A DNA stretch of 56,469 bases from Candidatus Limosilactobacillus intestinigallinarum. Lineage in GTDB: Bacteria; Bacillota; Bacilli; Lactobacillales; Lactobacillaceae. Within the stretch, counting starts at the first letter, position 1; every line of letters starts with the position of its first letter. Positions 22,185 through 30,298 of the stretch are shown here, piece after piece. Location of the stretch: assembly GCA_019117285.1 (NCBI GenBank), contig DXAA01000012.1, positions 1-56,469 of the forward strand. Reading direction: 5' to 3'. A program made the translations under genes and the position numbers. The notes beneath the pieces were generated by a model. That model did no database searches and had not been told where the DNA came from. It saw nothing but the letters and a program-made list of their open reading frames with translations.

Positions 22185-22781
22185 TCATTTATGCCCGAAT
22201 TCACTCACTTTAAGTGCTTTGATAATCATAGACGCTATTTCGTCAATAGTAATACTTTGCGCGGAATAATTCTCGTAGTGAATATCTTTGATGTAATTGA
22301 CAACGTTATGATATGCGAAAAACATGGCTCCATACGGATCAATTTCAGTGAAGACCCCCTCTTGAATACCCTGTTTTATAATGTTGGTCCATGGATCGAC
22401 CATATCATGAGGTTCCTTAGCATCAGGGAAGAACTTGGCGCGTAAATGACTATTTACCACTGAATCAATTAACGACAGATTCTTATAATACTCTGTTCCG
22501 TAATTGTATAGATTTCTAACATATGAGTTCAATTTAGTCTCGGCATCACCATTTTTAGAAATGTGATCCAGTAAGTAGTCATTATAATGCCTGCGTTTAC
22601 TCAAATAAACATTATAAAGTAAATCCTGCTTATTCTTAAAGTATGTATAAGCGGTTCCAATAGAAAGATGGGCTCTTTTAGCAACCTTGCTCATAGATAC
22701 ACTCTCAATCCCTGATTCGGTAATTATATCAGCAACAACTTCTAATAGTAATTTGCGTTTATTATCATCTTTAACTTTCAT
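22185..22781 (-). CDS. TetR/AcrR family transcriptional regulator
   Basis: 198 residues. The N-terminal helix-turn-helix spans residues about 9-55 (KLLLEVVADIITESGIESVSMSKVAKRAHLSIGTAYTYFKNKQDLL), as in AcrR-type repressors. The C-terminal ligand domain is AT-rich and unlike the surrounding GC-rich genes, which suggests acquisition. A 20-bp near-palindrome between the boxes of the divergent promoter (22824-22843) is its likely operator. The gene it would control has been broken by a tnpB element. Confidence 0.83.
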   Translation of the reverse strand: MKVKDDNKRKLLLEVVADIITESGIESVSMSKVAKRAHLSIGTAYTYFKNKQDLLYNVYLSKRRHYNDYLLDHISKNGDAETKLNSYVRNLYNYGTEYYKNLSLIDSVVNSHLRAKFFPDAKEPHDMVDPWTNIIKQGIQEGVFTEIDPYGAMFFAYHNVVNYIKDIHYENYSAQSITIDEIASMIIKALKVSEFGHK

Positions 22782-22815
22782 ACTTCTATTTTACTCCAAA
22801 ATTCATTTTAGTGTA

Positions 22816-22844
22816 TTGACTATTAGTAAATGATCATTTATTAT
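22816..22844 (+). promoter_or_regulatory. Promoter with a TetR-type operator in the spacer
   Basis: TTGACT (22816-22821), 17-base spacer, TATTAT (22839-22844). The sequence TAGTAAATGATCATTTATTA (22824-22843) fills the spacer and is a palindrome with one mismatched pair. Repressor bound there would block polymerase. The promoter faces the truncated gene starting at 22927. Confidence 0.6.
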
Positions 22845-22918
22845 TAGAAGCACAGAAAAGCTTTTCTCCTTAATGTTGTTGTATGTATTGATGAATATCT
22901 GTTTCTTTATAGAAGGAG

Positions 22919-23057
22919 GTGTAATCATGGATCGTTTAGTGAACTACTCGGCCATCAATGACCGAGCTTCTGGGAACATGGGGTAGTATTTAGGATGTTA
23001 TACCTGTATTCAGGATACCTAACTTACGGAACCCCACTCTTTTACCATGGCTAGTCC
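22919..23057 (-). ncRNA. Predicted reRNA (omega RNA) of tnpB copy 1
   Basis: TnpB nucleases use an RNA made from the 3' end of tnpB plus the element's right end, with the adjoining 16-20 bases as guide. Here the right end carries the stem around CTCGGCCATCAATGACCGAG, and the adjoining bases on the minus strand begin TAAACGATCCATGATTAC. RNA existence and exact borders are inferred from known TnpB systems. Confidence 0.45.
22927..22938 (+). pseudogene. First four codons of a gene cut by the tnpB element
   Basis: GAAGGAGG then ATG GAT CGT TTA, with the right end of the inserted element starting at 22939. The ribosome site is excellent and the TetR-controlled promoter lies upstream. The rest of the gene may be the acetyltransferase tail beyond the element or may be lost. 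Confidence 0.5.
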
Positions 23058-24393
23058 CTAGCCCACGGCGTTTAATCCTTGATGCAAGATATTAACTGCC
23101 GCATTAATATCCCGATCGTGATGGGTACCACAGTTTGGGCACGTCCATTCACGAATTTGTAACGGTTTTGGTCCACTATGGTAACCACAGTAGCTACAAA
23201 TTTGGCTAGTATAGTTTGGTTTAACTACCACCAAACGTTTACCATACCAGGTACATTTATATGCCAACATGGTCCGGAATTGATACCAGCTGGCATTCGC
23301 AATGGCTTTAGCTAGGCAATGATTTTTCTGAAGATTCTTGGCTTTCAAATCCTCAATGACGATTACGTCGTACTGCCTAACCAAGGCCGTTGTCAGTTTA
23401 TGCAAATAATCTTTCCGTTGGTTCGCTACCTTTGCCTGATAGCGGGCCTTTTGTTGTTGGGCTCGTTGCCAGTTTTGGTAATTGCTCAATTCTTTCTTCA
23501 TGGTCTTGTGATTATGGTTCCGTTGACGGACGGCAACCGTCGCTTGATGTTTTCGCTTGGCATACTTGCTTTGCCACTTTGTTACTTGTTTTTCAGCCCA
23601 TTTAGCGTTAAAGGTTCCATATTTAATACCATCAGAACTAATGGCTAGATCGGTAATTCCAACATCAATTCCGATTGCTTTTCCCGTCTTCCTTAAATGG
23701 TTGGGAGCCTCAAATGCTACTTGTAATGATAGATAGTAGTGACCAGTGGGCACAAGGCAAACCGTATAGCACTTGATTTTGCCATTAGTTAACCGGGTCG
23801 TCTTACTAGTCCGAATGCTCCCTAGCTTAGGTAATCTCACTCGCCGCTTAGCAAGCACCCGACAAACCGACCGTCCCGTATAAGCCTGCCGATTGGAATG
23901 ACGTGATTTGAAGCGTGGATAGCCGCCTTGATGTTTAAAAAGCATTTTAAAAGCCTGGGCAAGATTATGATTAACCACCAAGAAACTAGTTGCGTCACTA
24001 GTCTTAAGAAATGGATATTCCTGCTTGAGCCGTTTCAGAAGATAATTCATGCCGTATTCATTGACGAAGTGACTGCTGGGATTGTTTTGATATCGTTCTT
24101 TGGCCATCGCCAACATCTGGTTCCAAACAAAGCGATCGTTGCCAAACATTTGCCGCAGCTGCTCTCTTTGCTGAGCATTGGGATATAGACGGAGCTTAAT
24201 ACCTTTTATAATCTGCACCATTTCCACCACCATTCCTTCATCAGCGGTCAGTCAACAAAGCAAATTAATATCTGAGTACCAATCTTTCTGTTAAGTAAAT
24301 TATATCATATCTTAAAACATACGTTCGACTAAAAGCTAAAAAACTAGGCAATTCATCACGCCCTTAAAAGAACGTGTTTCCTTGCCCATTTTC
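22939..24393 (-). mobile_element. tnpB-only IS200/IS605-type element, copy 1
   Basis: Compared with the copy at 49743-51198, similarity starts and stops at the same points, giving borders GAAAATGGG (left) and GTAGTTCAC (right) in element orientation. Each end holds a subterminal imperfect palindrome (near CACGTTCTTTTAAGGGCGTG on the left and CTCGGTCATTGATGGCCGAG on the right), as needed by Y1 transposases. There is no tnpA, so mobility would need a transposase in trans. Both copies are preceded by TTTTT. The two copies are in opposite orientation. Confidence 0.8.
23058..24221 (-). CDS. tnpB: RNA-guided endonuclease TnpB, copy 1
   Basis: About 387 residues. N-terminal OrfB_IS605 helix-turn-helix part ([19 protein letters not shown]), then a split RuvC nuclease: Asp in [14 protein letters not shown], Glu in [12 protein letters not shown] and Asp in [14 protein letters not shown] zinc ribbon (CSYCGYHSG...CPNCG) sits before the third motif. 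All catalytic residues are present, so it should be active. It differs from copy 2 at a few dozen residues spread along the protein, meaning the two are not a recent duplication of one copy. ATG 24221 is preferred over 24233, because GGTGG is suitably spaced. Confidence 0.88.
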   Translation of the reverse strand: MVQIIKGIKLRLYPNAQQREQLRQMFGNDRFVWNQMLAMAKERYQNNPSSHFVNEYGMNYLLKRLKQEYPFLKTSDATSFLVVNHNLAQAFKMLFKHQGGYPRFKSRHSNRQAYTGRSVCRVLAKRRVRLPKLGSIRTSKTTRLTNGKIKCYTVCLVPTGHYYLSLQVAFEAPNHLRKTGKAIGIDVGITDLAISSDGIKYGTFNAKWAEKQVTKWQSKYAKRKHQATVAVRQRNHNHKTMKKELSNYQNWQRAQQQKARYQAKVANQRKDYLHKLTTALVRQYDVIVIEDLKAKNLQKNHCLAKAIANASWYQFRTMLAYKCTWYGKRLVVVKPNYTSQICSYCGYHSGPKPLQIREWTCPNCGTHHDRDINAAVNILHQGLNAVG

Positions 24394-24397
24394 AAAA

Positions 24398-24505
24398 ATC
24401 GGTGAGAATGCAATTGTTGGCTCCGGCGCGGTAGTAACTAAGGATGTTCCAGACAATACGGTCGTTGTAGGCAGTCCAGCCAGAGTAATCAAAGCACTAG
24501 ATTAA
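24398..24505 (+). pseudogene. C-terminal remnant of a hexapeptide acetyltransferase
   Basis: Thirty-five codons, [17 protein letters not shown] then [18 protein letters not shown] and TAA, clearly the final beta-helix turn and C-terminal hook of a maltose-acetyltransferase-like protein (compare [18 protein letters not shown] in the gene at 10362). The first 140 or so codons are missing. The five A bases at 24394-24398 adjoin the inserted tnpB element. Confidence 0.75.
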
Positions 24506-24540
24506 TAACTTGTACTTATCGATTTGATTGGGTTCTGGAA

Positions 24541-24569
24541 TTGGTTAGATTGAACCGTAAACATACAAT
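24541..24569 (+). promoter_or_regulatory. Promoter of the CMD-NmrA-alcohol dehydrogenase operon
   Basis: TTGGTT (24541-24546), 17-base spacer, TACAAT (24564-24569), 38 bases before the first start codon. Confidence 0.5.
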
Positions 24570-24607
24570 AATACTTGTAAGCTAATGCAGAGCAAAGGAG
24601 TAATACA

Positions 24608-25381
24608 ATGGCAATTAGCGAGAATGCAAAAAATTATCACGAAAAAATGTTTCCCGGATATAGGTCCGACTTTAAACGGACGGATCCTGAGTTTATTGAG
24701 CGGTTTGACAACTTTGCCTTTGATGAAGTCGTTAATCACGATGACATGGACGACCGAACGCGCTTTATTACAATCTTGGCATCGCTGATTGGTTGTCAGG
24801 GCAAAGAAGAGTTTAAGGCGATGATCCCGGCTGCGCTGAACTTCGGTGTGAAGCCGGTTGAAATTAAGGAAATTGTCTACCAGGCGGTTGCTTACCTGGG
24901 CATCGGCCGGGTCTTCCCGTTTTTGAAGGAAACCAATGAGGCCTTTGAAAAGCAGGGAATCAAGCTGCCTCTCGAATCACGGTCAACCACCACGACTGAG
25001 AATCGATTAACGGCTGGTGAAAAGGCTCAGGTTGATATCTTTGGCGAGGGCATGAAGAATTTCTGGAAGACTGGTCCTGAAGAAAGTCGCCACATTAACT
25101 ACTGGTTAACTGATAATTGCTTCGGTGACTACTATACTCGTAAAGGCCTGACTTACGCAGAAAGGGAACTAATTACCTTCTGCTTTCTATCAGCTCAAGG
25201 CGGTGTCGAACCCCAACTTACTTCGCACGCTAAGGCCAATATGCGCAATGGGTACGATAAGCAGTTCTTGATTAACGTTATTTCGCAAAATATTCCGTAC
25301 ATCGGTTACCCCCGGAGTTTGAATGCATTGCGGTGTGTGGATAACGCGGCTGCAGAAGTGGAGGGACAAAACAATGACTGA
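24608..25381 (+). CDS. Tandem carboxymuconolactone decarboxylase-family protein
   Basis: 257 residues with two CMD/AhpD-like helical domains: about 55-115 (ITILASLIGCQGKEEFKAMIPAALNFGVKPVEIKEIVYQA) and about 175-250 (TYAERELITFCFLSAQGG to IPYIGYPRSLNAL). No CxxC active site is present, so peroxidase activity of the AhpD type is unlikely. It heads an operon of NAD(P)-binding proteins. AAAGGAG lies nine bases before ATG. Confidence 0.82.
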   Translation: MAISENAKNYHEKMFPGYRSDFKRTDPEFIERFDNFAFDEVVNHDDMDDRTRFITILASLIGCQGKEEFKAMIPAALNFGVKPVEIKEIVYQAVAYLGIGRVFPFLKETNEAFEKQGIKLPLESRSTTTTENRLTAGEKAQVDIFGEGMKNFWKTGPEESRHINYWLTDNCFGDYYTRKGLTYAERELITFCFLSAQGGVEPQLTSHAKANMRNGYDKQFLINVISQNIPYIGYPRSLNALRCVDNAAAEVEGQNND

Positions 25382-25745
25382 TGAAGAAACAATCATTAAC
25401 CTCTACCGCCAGGAGAATAAGGCAATGGTCGAGAAGAATATCGTTAAGTTGAATGAGATTTTAGCACCATCCATGCAACTTCGGCACATGACTGGTTACC
25501 TACAACAAAAGCTAGAATGGATTGACCAGATCCAAAATGGCGAGATGAAATATTTTTCGTCGGTGGAAGAAAACATCAAAGACGTCCATGTCGATGGCGA
25601 TTCTGCAAGCCTGATTGGTCAAAACAGGGTGAAGGCTAGCGTATGGGGAAGCGGTGTTGCAACGTGGCCGCTGCAGATGAAGATGGAATTCACGAAGAGT
25701 AACGGGAAATGGGTCATTACTAATCAATATGCAAGTACATACTAA
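25374..25745 (+). CDS. NTF2-like (SnoaL/DUF4440-type) protein
   Basis: About 123 residues, cone-shaped NTF2-like fold inferred from the pattern of an N-terminal helix (TIINLYRQENKAMVEKNIVKLNEILAP), central strands (MRYFSS-type EMKYFSSVEENIKDVHVDGDSASL) and the closing FTKSNGKWVITNQYAS strand pair. Members are isomerases, hydratases or binding proteins. The ATG at 25374 overlaps the upstream stop by eight bases, so translation is coupled. Confidence 0.72.
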   Translation: MTDEETIINLYRQENKAMVEKNIVKLNEILAPSMQLRHMTGYLQQKLEWIDQIQNGEMKYFSSVEENIKDVHVDGDSASLIGQNRVKASVWGSGVATWPLQMKMEFTKSNGKWVITNQYASTY

Positions 25746-25765
25746 ATTTTAGGAGGATGAAGATT

Positions 25766-26371
25766 ATGAAAAACGTATTAATTATTGGCGCAACTGGTAC
25801 TTTGGGTAGTGCCGCGCGGCAGGCAATTTTAGCGGGAACGGATGATCAGCTGACCTTATTTGCCCGTTCCGCTAACCGGATTCGCGTTAATGATGACAGT
25901 CGCGAAACGGTAATCAGTGGGAACGTAATGAGCGATGCTGACCTGGATAAGGCGATGACCGGTCAAAATGCTGTTTTCGCCGCCTTGAGCGGCAACCTAG
26001 GAGCTTACGCTGAACAGATCGTGGCCGCAATGGATCGTAACAATGTCTCACGACTGGTATTCATTACTTCAATGGGAATTTATGATGAGATTCCTGCATC
26101 AATCGGTGCTAGCGGTAATCTCAGCTCCAATCCGATACTGCAAACCTACCGTGATGCCGCGGATGAAATTGAAGCATCTGATCTAAACTACACAATTGTT
26201 CGTCCCGGTTGGTTTACCGGTGGTCCGGTTAACTATGAAGTCACACGGAAGGGCGAACCATTCGGTGGGCATGATGTTTCCGTCAGCTCAATTGCGGATA
26301 TTGTCATGAAACTGGTTGATGACGACACCCTGTACTCACGGGATAGCATTGGGGTCAACACCCCGCGTTAA
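25766..26371 (+). CDS. NAD(P)-binding NmrA-like reductase/isomerase
   Basis: About 201 residues. The glycine-rich Rossmann turn is IIGATGTLGSAARQA, with FARSANRI marking an Arg-containing NADP-preference loop and later FITSMGIYDEIP and YTIVRPGWFTGG elements of atypical short-chain dehydrogenases. It resembles the proteins at 26395 and especially 44638, indicating duplication. ATG 25766 is preferred, because AGGAGG (25751-25756) is nine bases upstream; ATG 25757 would touch it. Confidence 0.82.
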   Translation: MKNVLIIGATGTLGSAARQAILAGTDDQLTLFARSANRIRVNDDSRETVISGNVMSDADLDKAMTGQNAVFAALSGNLGAYAEQIVAAMDRNNVSRLVFITSMGIYDEIPASIGASGNLSSNPILQTYRDAADEIEASDLNYTIVRPGWFTGGPVNYEVTRKGEPFGGHDVSVSSIADIVMKLVDDDTLYSRDSIGVNTPR

Positions 26372-26394
26372 TTGTTGATTGGAGGTATCTGAAA

Positions 26395-27042
26395 ATGAAA
26401 AAGGTATTGATCTTAGGTGCAAACGGACAAATTGCCCGGATCGTTGAAGAGCGATTATTAAACGAACAAACTGATGTTGAACTAACCCTTTTCTTGCGGA
26501 ATGAGAACCGCCTGCGTAACTTAGCAGGAAATGACCGGGTAACCTTGATTGATGGTGACGTCGAAAACGCTAACGATGTTAATACGGCAGTGAGGGGGCA
26601 GGATATTGTTTACGTAGCAATGGTTGACCACGATTCTGATAACAATGTTACCAAGAATGTTATCAGTGCTATGAAGAACAACGGTGTTAAGCGGGTTATC
26701 TCCTCAAACATCTTGGGAATTTACAATGAAGTCCCTGGTGAATTTGGCCGCTGGAATCGGGCACAGGTTAGCTGGGGCTTACAAGCAGCAATCAATGCCG
26801 ATAAGCTATTGAAGGATTCCGGCCTCGATTACACGACCATTAGGATTCCATGGTTAAACGATCACGATGAGGTGAAGTATACCGTTACCCACGAAGGCGA
26901 AGAGTATGTTGGCGTATCAGGTTCCCGACAAAGCGTTGCTGACGTAATCGTTAAGATGGTTGCCGACCCGACCTACTTGGCAAAGGATAGTATTGGTTTA
27001 GCTGATCCTGACACCCAGGGTTTAGACCGACCGGTATGTTAA
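26395..27042 (+). CDS. NAD(P)-binding NmrA-like protein
   Basis: 215 residues, second atypical SDR in the operon. Rossmann turn ILGANGQIARIVEERLL, followed by LFLRNENRLRNLAG, SSNILGIYNEVPGEF and DYTTIRIPWLND. No Tyr-x-x-x-Lys catalytic pair is evident, as usual for NmrA-like proteins, which may sense NAD(P) or reduce small carbonyls. GGAGG lies upstream of ATG at a good spacing. Confidence 0.82.
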   Translation: MKKVLILGANGQIARIVEERLLNEQTDVELTLFLRNENRLRNLAGNDRVTLIDGDVENANDVNTAVRGQDIVYVAMVDHDSDNNVTKNVISAMKNNGVKRVISSNILGIYNEVPGEFGRWNRAQVSWGLQAAINADKLLKDSGLDYTTIRIPWLNDHDEVKYTVTHEGEEYVGVSGSRQSVADVIVKMVADPTYLAKDSIGLADPDTQGLDRPVC

Positions 27043-27112
27043 CTTAAAGTCAAATCTGAGCTTCATAGTGAATAATATTGAGAAATAAATGATAAATAAA
27101 GGAGCGGAGACA

Positions 27113-28150
27113 ATGAAAGCAGCTGTATTTATGGAACCCGGTAAGATGGAGGTTCATGAGGTTGAGAAGCCAACCATTCAAAAGCCAACCGATGCGATCC
27201 TGAAGATTGTCCGGGCCTGCGTGTGTGGGTCTGACTTATGGTGGTACCGTGGGATCGCTGATCGAAAACATGGTTCATTAGTTGGTCATGAGGCCATCGG
27301 AATTGTGGAAGAGGTCGGGAATGCCGTTAAAAATGTTAAGCCAGGTGACTTTGTGATTGCCCCATTCACCCACGGTTGTGGCCACTGTGCGGCCTGCCTG
27401 GCTGGCTTTGATGGTAACTGCATGAACCAGGAAGCCGGCGGCAATGGCGGTTACCAGGGTGAATACCTGCGTTTTACCAACGCTAACTGGGCGCTGGTCA
27501 AGATTCCTGGTCAACCGTCGGACTACACTAACGAACAATTAAACGACTTCTTGACCCTGGCTGACGTGATGGCGACAGGTTACCACGCCGCTGCGAGCGC
27601 GGAAGTCAAAGATGGTGACACGGTGGCTGTCATTGGTGACGGTGCGGTTGGCCTCTGTGGGGTCATCGCTGCCAAGTTGCGCGGTGCTAAGCGGATTATT
27701 TCCCTCAGTCACCACGAAGACCGGGCTAAGCTGGCTAGGGAATTCGGTGCTACCGATATTGTTTCCGAACGTGGTGATGACGCCGTTAAGAAGGTTGTGA
27801 AATTGACTGATGGCAATGGTGTTGATGCGGTTCTCGAATGTGTTGGCGCTGTATCCGCAATTGAACAGGCCGGAAAGTTAGCTCGCCCAGGTGCTATCGT
27901 TGGTCGAGTAGGGGTTCCACAAACTGAACCTGCGTCTAACAAACTCTTCTGGAAGAATATTGGTCTTCGTGGTGGAATTGCTTCGGTTACCACTTATGAT
28001 CGTGAAGTTCTCTTGGACGCGGTTCTCAATGGCAAAATTCACCCTGGCAAGGTCTTCACGAAACATTTTAGTCTTGATGAAATCCAACAGGCTTACGAGG
28101 CAATGGATAAGCGGGAAGCAATCAAGTCGTTAGTAATTGTATGTGAATAG
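27113..28150 (+). CDS. Zinc-dependent alcohol dehydrogenase-like protein
   Basis: About 345 residues, medium-chain dehydrogenase. Catalytic zinc ligands: Cys in ACVCGSDLWW and His-Glu in GHEAIGIVEEVG. The structural zinc site is the four-cysteine loop GCGHCAACLAGFDGNC. The cofactor turn is VIGDGAVGLCGVIAAK. It reduces aldehydes or oxidises alcohols with NAD(P). It is a close paralogue of the gene at 48504, with long runs of near-identical DNA. Ribosome site AAAGGAGCGG favours ATG 27113. Confidence 0.88.
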   Translation: MKAAVFMEPGKMEVHEVEKPTIQKPTDAILKIVRACVCGSDLWWYRGIADRKHGSLVGHEAIGIVEEVGNAVKNVKPGDFVIAPFTHGCGHCAACLAGFDGNCMNQEAGGNGGYQGEYLRFTNANWALVKIPGQPSDYTNEQLNDFLTLADVMATGYHAAASAEVKDGDTVAVIGDGAVGLCGVIAAKLRGAKRIISLSHHEDRAKLAREFGATDIVSERGDDAVKKVVKLTDGNGVDAVLECVGAVSAIEQAGKLARPGAIVGRVGVPQTEPASNKLFWKNIGLRGGIASVTTYDREVLLDAVLNGKIHPGKVFTKHFSLDEIQQAYEAMDKREAIKSLVIVCE

Positions 28151-28316
28151 GAATGAATTATGAATTACACGATTAAATCGATGAATTCTATAGCATAAGC
28201 AATCTTCAAGGCCTAGTTAACCAAACAGCTGTGTTATTGATGAAGTAATTTGGACAAATACCTTTATACAACTGGTGACAATATAATGAAATCAATAAAG
28301 CTGTTGCCACATGGTA
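28151..28316. other. Intergenic region with an inverted repeat
   Basis: No gene. AACAGCTGTGTTATTGAT (28224-28241) and ATCAATAAAGCTGTT (28291-28305) form spaced inverted repeats with a few mismatches around about 50 AT-rich bases. Could be a relic mobile end or an RNA fold; no further support. Confidence 0.4.
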
Positions 28317-28372
28317 AATACCCCCGGGAACCAACGTGCGATTAAGAGCGTCGATCCTCGGGGGTATTAATT
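28317..28372 (+). terminator. Terminator of the alcohol dehydrogenase operon
   Basis: AATACCCCCG and CGGGGGTATT pair perfectly around a 32-base loop; AT-rich flanks on both sides suggest bidirectional use with the gene at 28407. Confidence 0.7.
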
Positions 28373-28406
28373 TAAGCTTTATTTAGTTGAAAATTTAATA
28401 TGGCCA

Positions 28407-28700
28407 TTAGCCGGCGACGGTGAAGATCCGGACTTCCGGATCATTGACCCAGTTTGGCTTCAGGCCAGGGAAGACGTGCTTGGTGAACATGTCGCTCTTC
28501 AAATAGGCCTGGGCGTGCTCAACGGAATCAAAGCCGTGCAGCACCTGGACATCCTCGTCACGAACCAACAGCTGTTTACTCTCCGCACCAGGGATGGTCT
28601 TCAAGAACGGTTCACGGTAATCGGTATATACCTTGATCGCGGCCGCCCGATTCTTTTCCGGAATATTCATGGTAACCTGTAAGTATGCTTTTACTGTCAT
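28407..28700 (-). CDS. Small ABM-type (antibiotic biosynthesis monooxygenase fold) protein
   Basis: 97 residues: strand MTVKAYLQVTMNI, helix RAAAIKVYTDYREPFLKTIPG, strand SKQLLVRDEDVQVLHGF, then helix VEHAQAYLKSDMFTKHVFPGL. This ferredoxin-like dimeric fold is shared by quinol monooxygenases and stress-response dimeric barrel proteins. The ATG at 28700 has AAAGGAAG eight bases before it; the frame is open further upstream, but it lacks family similarity there. Divergent from a HxlR regulator, its likely controller. Confidence 0.75.
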   Translation of the reverse strand: MTVKAYLQVTMNIPEKNRAAAIKVYTDYREPFLKTIPGAESKQLLVRDEDVQVLHGFDSVEHAQAYLKSDMFTKHVFPGLKPNWVNDPEVRIFTVAG

Positions 28701-28813
28701 GATTGCAGCTTCCTTTCTTGATTGATTACAGTAGTAAGCATAGGATAAGAATGATGAAATCAAAATGTTTTCAAGAACGATTAAGGTGCTAAACAATTGT
28801 TGAGGAGGACCCA

Positions 28814-29209
28814 ATGTATCACCGTAAGTTACCAAAAGAGTATTATTGCACCGTTGATTATGCCCTCGATATCTTTGGCGGCAAGTGGAAGCCACGCCTG
28901 CTCTGTATCCTTGGCCATAATAAAGCGGTCCGTTATCGTGACCTAAAGGAAGGAATGGAGAACATCTCGGATACGGCCCTGGCGGACTCGCTGCGGGAGC
29001 TCCAGGAAAGTGGCATCGTCGCCCGTCGGCAATACAACGAAATGCCCATCCGCGTTGAGTATTCCTTAACGGCGAAGGGCCAAACCCTGATTCCGGTCCT
29101 GGATACTATTTCAGACTGGGCAGTTCAGCACAGCGATGTTGGCATCTACCAAGGGCGCCACTTCGCCCAGGTGCACCGGGCCAGCTTTAAGAATAAGGAC
29201 GGGCAGTAA
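28814..29209 (+). CDS. HxlR family transcriptional regulator
   Basis: 131 residues, winged helix. Signature sequences: DYALDIFGGKWKPRLLCILG, VRYRDLKEGMENISDTALADSLREL and YSLTAKGQTLIPVLDTISDWA. HxlR proteins respond to aldehydes, quinones or redox; this one has Cys residues near the N-terminus (YYCTVDY) and in LLCILG, positions used for sensing in YodB/HypR-like members. The gene faces away from the monooxygenase gene with a 113-base shared control region. GAGGAGGAC precedes ATG. Confidence 0.88.
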   Translation: MYHRKLPKEYYCTVDYALDIFGGKWKPRLLCILGHNKAVRYRDLKEGMENISDTALADSLRELQESGIVARRQYNEMPIRVEYSLTAKGQTLIPVLDTISDWAVQHSDVGIYQGRHFAQVHRASFKNKDGQ

Positions 29210-29211
29210 CG

Positions 29212-29263
29212 AAAATCGCCTGCGATAACGCCATTACTGGTTGTTATCACAGGCGATTTTTTA
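29212..29263. terminator. Bidirectional terminator between hxlR-type and marR-type genes
   Basis: AAAATCGCCTG and CAGGCGATTTT, extended by GATAAC/GTTATC, form a long stem with T-rich tail. Confidence 0.85.
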
Positions 29264-29265
29264 CC

Positions 29266-29709
29266 TTAATCGAAGTTCTGTTCAGCGTTTTTGACCATTT
29301 GATCCATCACGCGAGCCACCGTGTTAAGGTCAGCCTGCGGGATTCCCTTGGTCATCAAGCCCTGAAAGTGAGTCACGGTTGGCAGACTCTTCATCAGTTT
29401 ATCTTCACCATCTTTAGTCAGTTGGATGATCTTCTGGCGGTGATCGTTATCATCCTGGCGGGTCTGGACCAGCCTGTCGTCGTCCAGGCGGCGGATGATC
29501 TTGACCATGCTCGGCCCCTTGATATCGACCAGGTTAGCCAGCTCGTTTTGGGTGATCTGGCCATTTTGATCAATGAAGTAGAGCGATAGCCAGATATTAC
29601 GGTTGAGGCCGATCTTACGTAACTCGCGATCGAGGGTATCACCGAATAGTTTGCTGCTGCGGTTGGTGATACACATGATGCAACTATCGAGATTGAATAC
29701 TGTTTGCAT
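29266..29709 (-). CDS. MarR family regulator, OhrR-like
   Basis: About 147 residues. The winged helix is NGQITQNELANLVDIKGPSMVKIIRRLDDDRLVQTRQDDNDHRQKII, and the N-terminal helix contains CIMC (residues about 11-14), close to where OhrR-type peroxide sensors keep their reactive cysteine. Its neighbour on the other side is an OsmC pair, the class of genes OhrR controls. An 18-bp perfect palindrome at 29754-29771 lies between them. ATG 29709 has AAAGG eight bases upstream; ATG 29736 sits on the TATAAT box and is less likely. Confidence 0.85.
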   Translation of the reverse strand: MQTVFNLDSCIMCITNRSSKLFGDTLDRELRKIGLNRNIWLSLYFIDQNGQITQNELANLVDIKGPSMVKIIRRLDDDRLVQTRQDDNDHRQKIIQLTKDGEDKLMKSLPTVTHFQGLMTKGIPQADLNTVARVMDQMVKNAEQNFD

Positions 29710-29753
29710 TTTTAACGCCTTTCGTTTTTTACTCATTATATCACGCCAAAATG

Positions 29754-29798
29754 AATAGTTAGTTAACTATTGACTTTAAAGACACTTAACCATATCAT
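29754..29798 (+). promoter_or_regulatory. MarR-type operator and osmC promoter
   Basis: AATAGTTA-GT-TAACTATT (29754-29771) is a perfect 8+2+8 palindrome. It overlaps the -35 of the forward promoter TTGACT (29770-29775), 17 bases, TATCAT (29793-29798), and sits upstream of the reverse TATAAT near 29737. One bound dimer could repress both genes. Confidence 0.68.
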
Positions 29799-29848
29799 GA
29801 TTGTGTAAGCGGTTTATTAGTACTTATTACGTGAAAGGTGTGAAGATA

Positions 29849-30286
29849 ATGAAACACTATGAAGCAACCGCCCGGAAAACGGACCAGAGCCTGCAAGTCG
29901 ATGTTCACTCACGGGGAATCCACCAAACAATTGATGAACCGAAGAACGCCGGGGGAACCAATACGGGGATGAACCCGGTCGAGCTGGAACTCAGTGCGCT
30001 GGGGGCGGCCCTCCAGGAAACGGCGGAACGACTAGCCGGACAACAGGGCTTTAAGTACGACCAGCTGACGATCAACCTTGAAGGTGACCTTGACGCCCGT
30101 GGCTTCATGGGCGATCCGGACATCCGGAATGGTTTCCAAGAGATCCGGGTTGACTACCGTTTTAAGACAGCTGAAGTGGCGGCGGATTGCAAGCAATTTG
30201 TCCAGGAGGTCGAGAAGCAGTGCTGGCTCTACAATACCCTGGTTAATGGCACCAAGGTAATTGTTGATGACGTGGTTAAGAACTAG
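29849..30286 (+). CDS. OsmC/Ohr family protein lacking the first cysteine
   Basis: About 145 residues. OsmC fold with the pattern GMNPVELELSALGAALQETAERLA, where peroxidase members have a reactive Cys in the ...GAC... position; here it is Ala (GAALQ). A Cys in the second position (KQCWLYNTLVNGTKV) is present. Thiol peroxidase activity by the standard two-cysteine mechanism is therefore unlikely unless its partner supplies it. First gene behind the MarR operator; GAAAGGTGTG precedes ATG. Confidence 0.8.
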   Translation: MKHYEATARKTDQSLQVDVHSRGIHQTIDEPKNAGGTNTGMNPVELELSALGAALQETAERLAGQQGFKYDQLTINLEGDLDARGFMGDPDIRNGFQEIRVDYRFKTAEVAADCKQFVQEVEKQCWLYNTLVNGTKVIVDDVVKN

Positions 30287-30298
30287 GAGGTAAGAATT

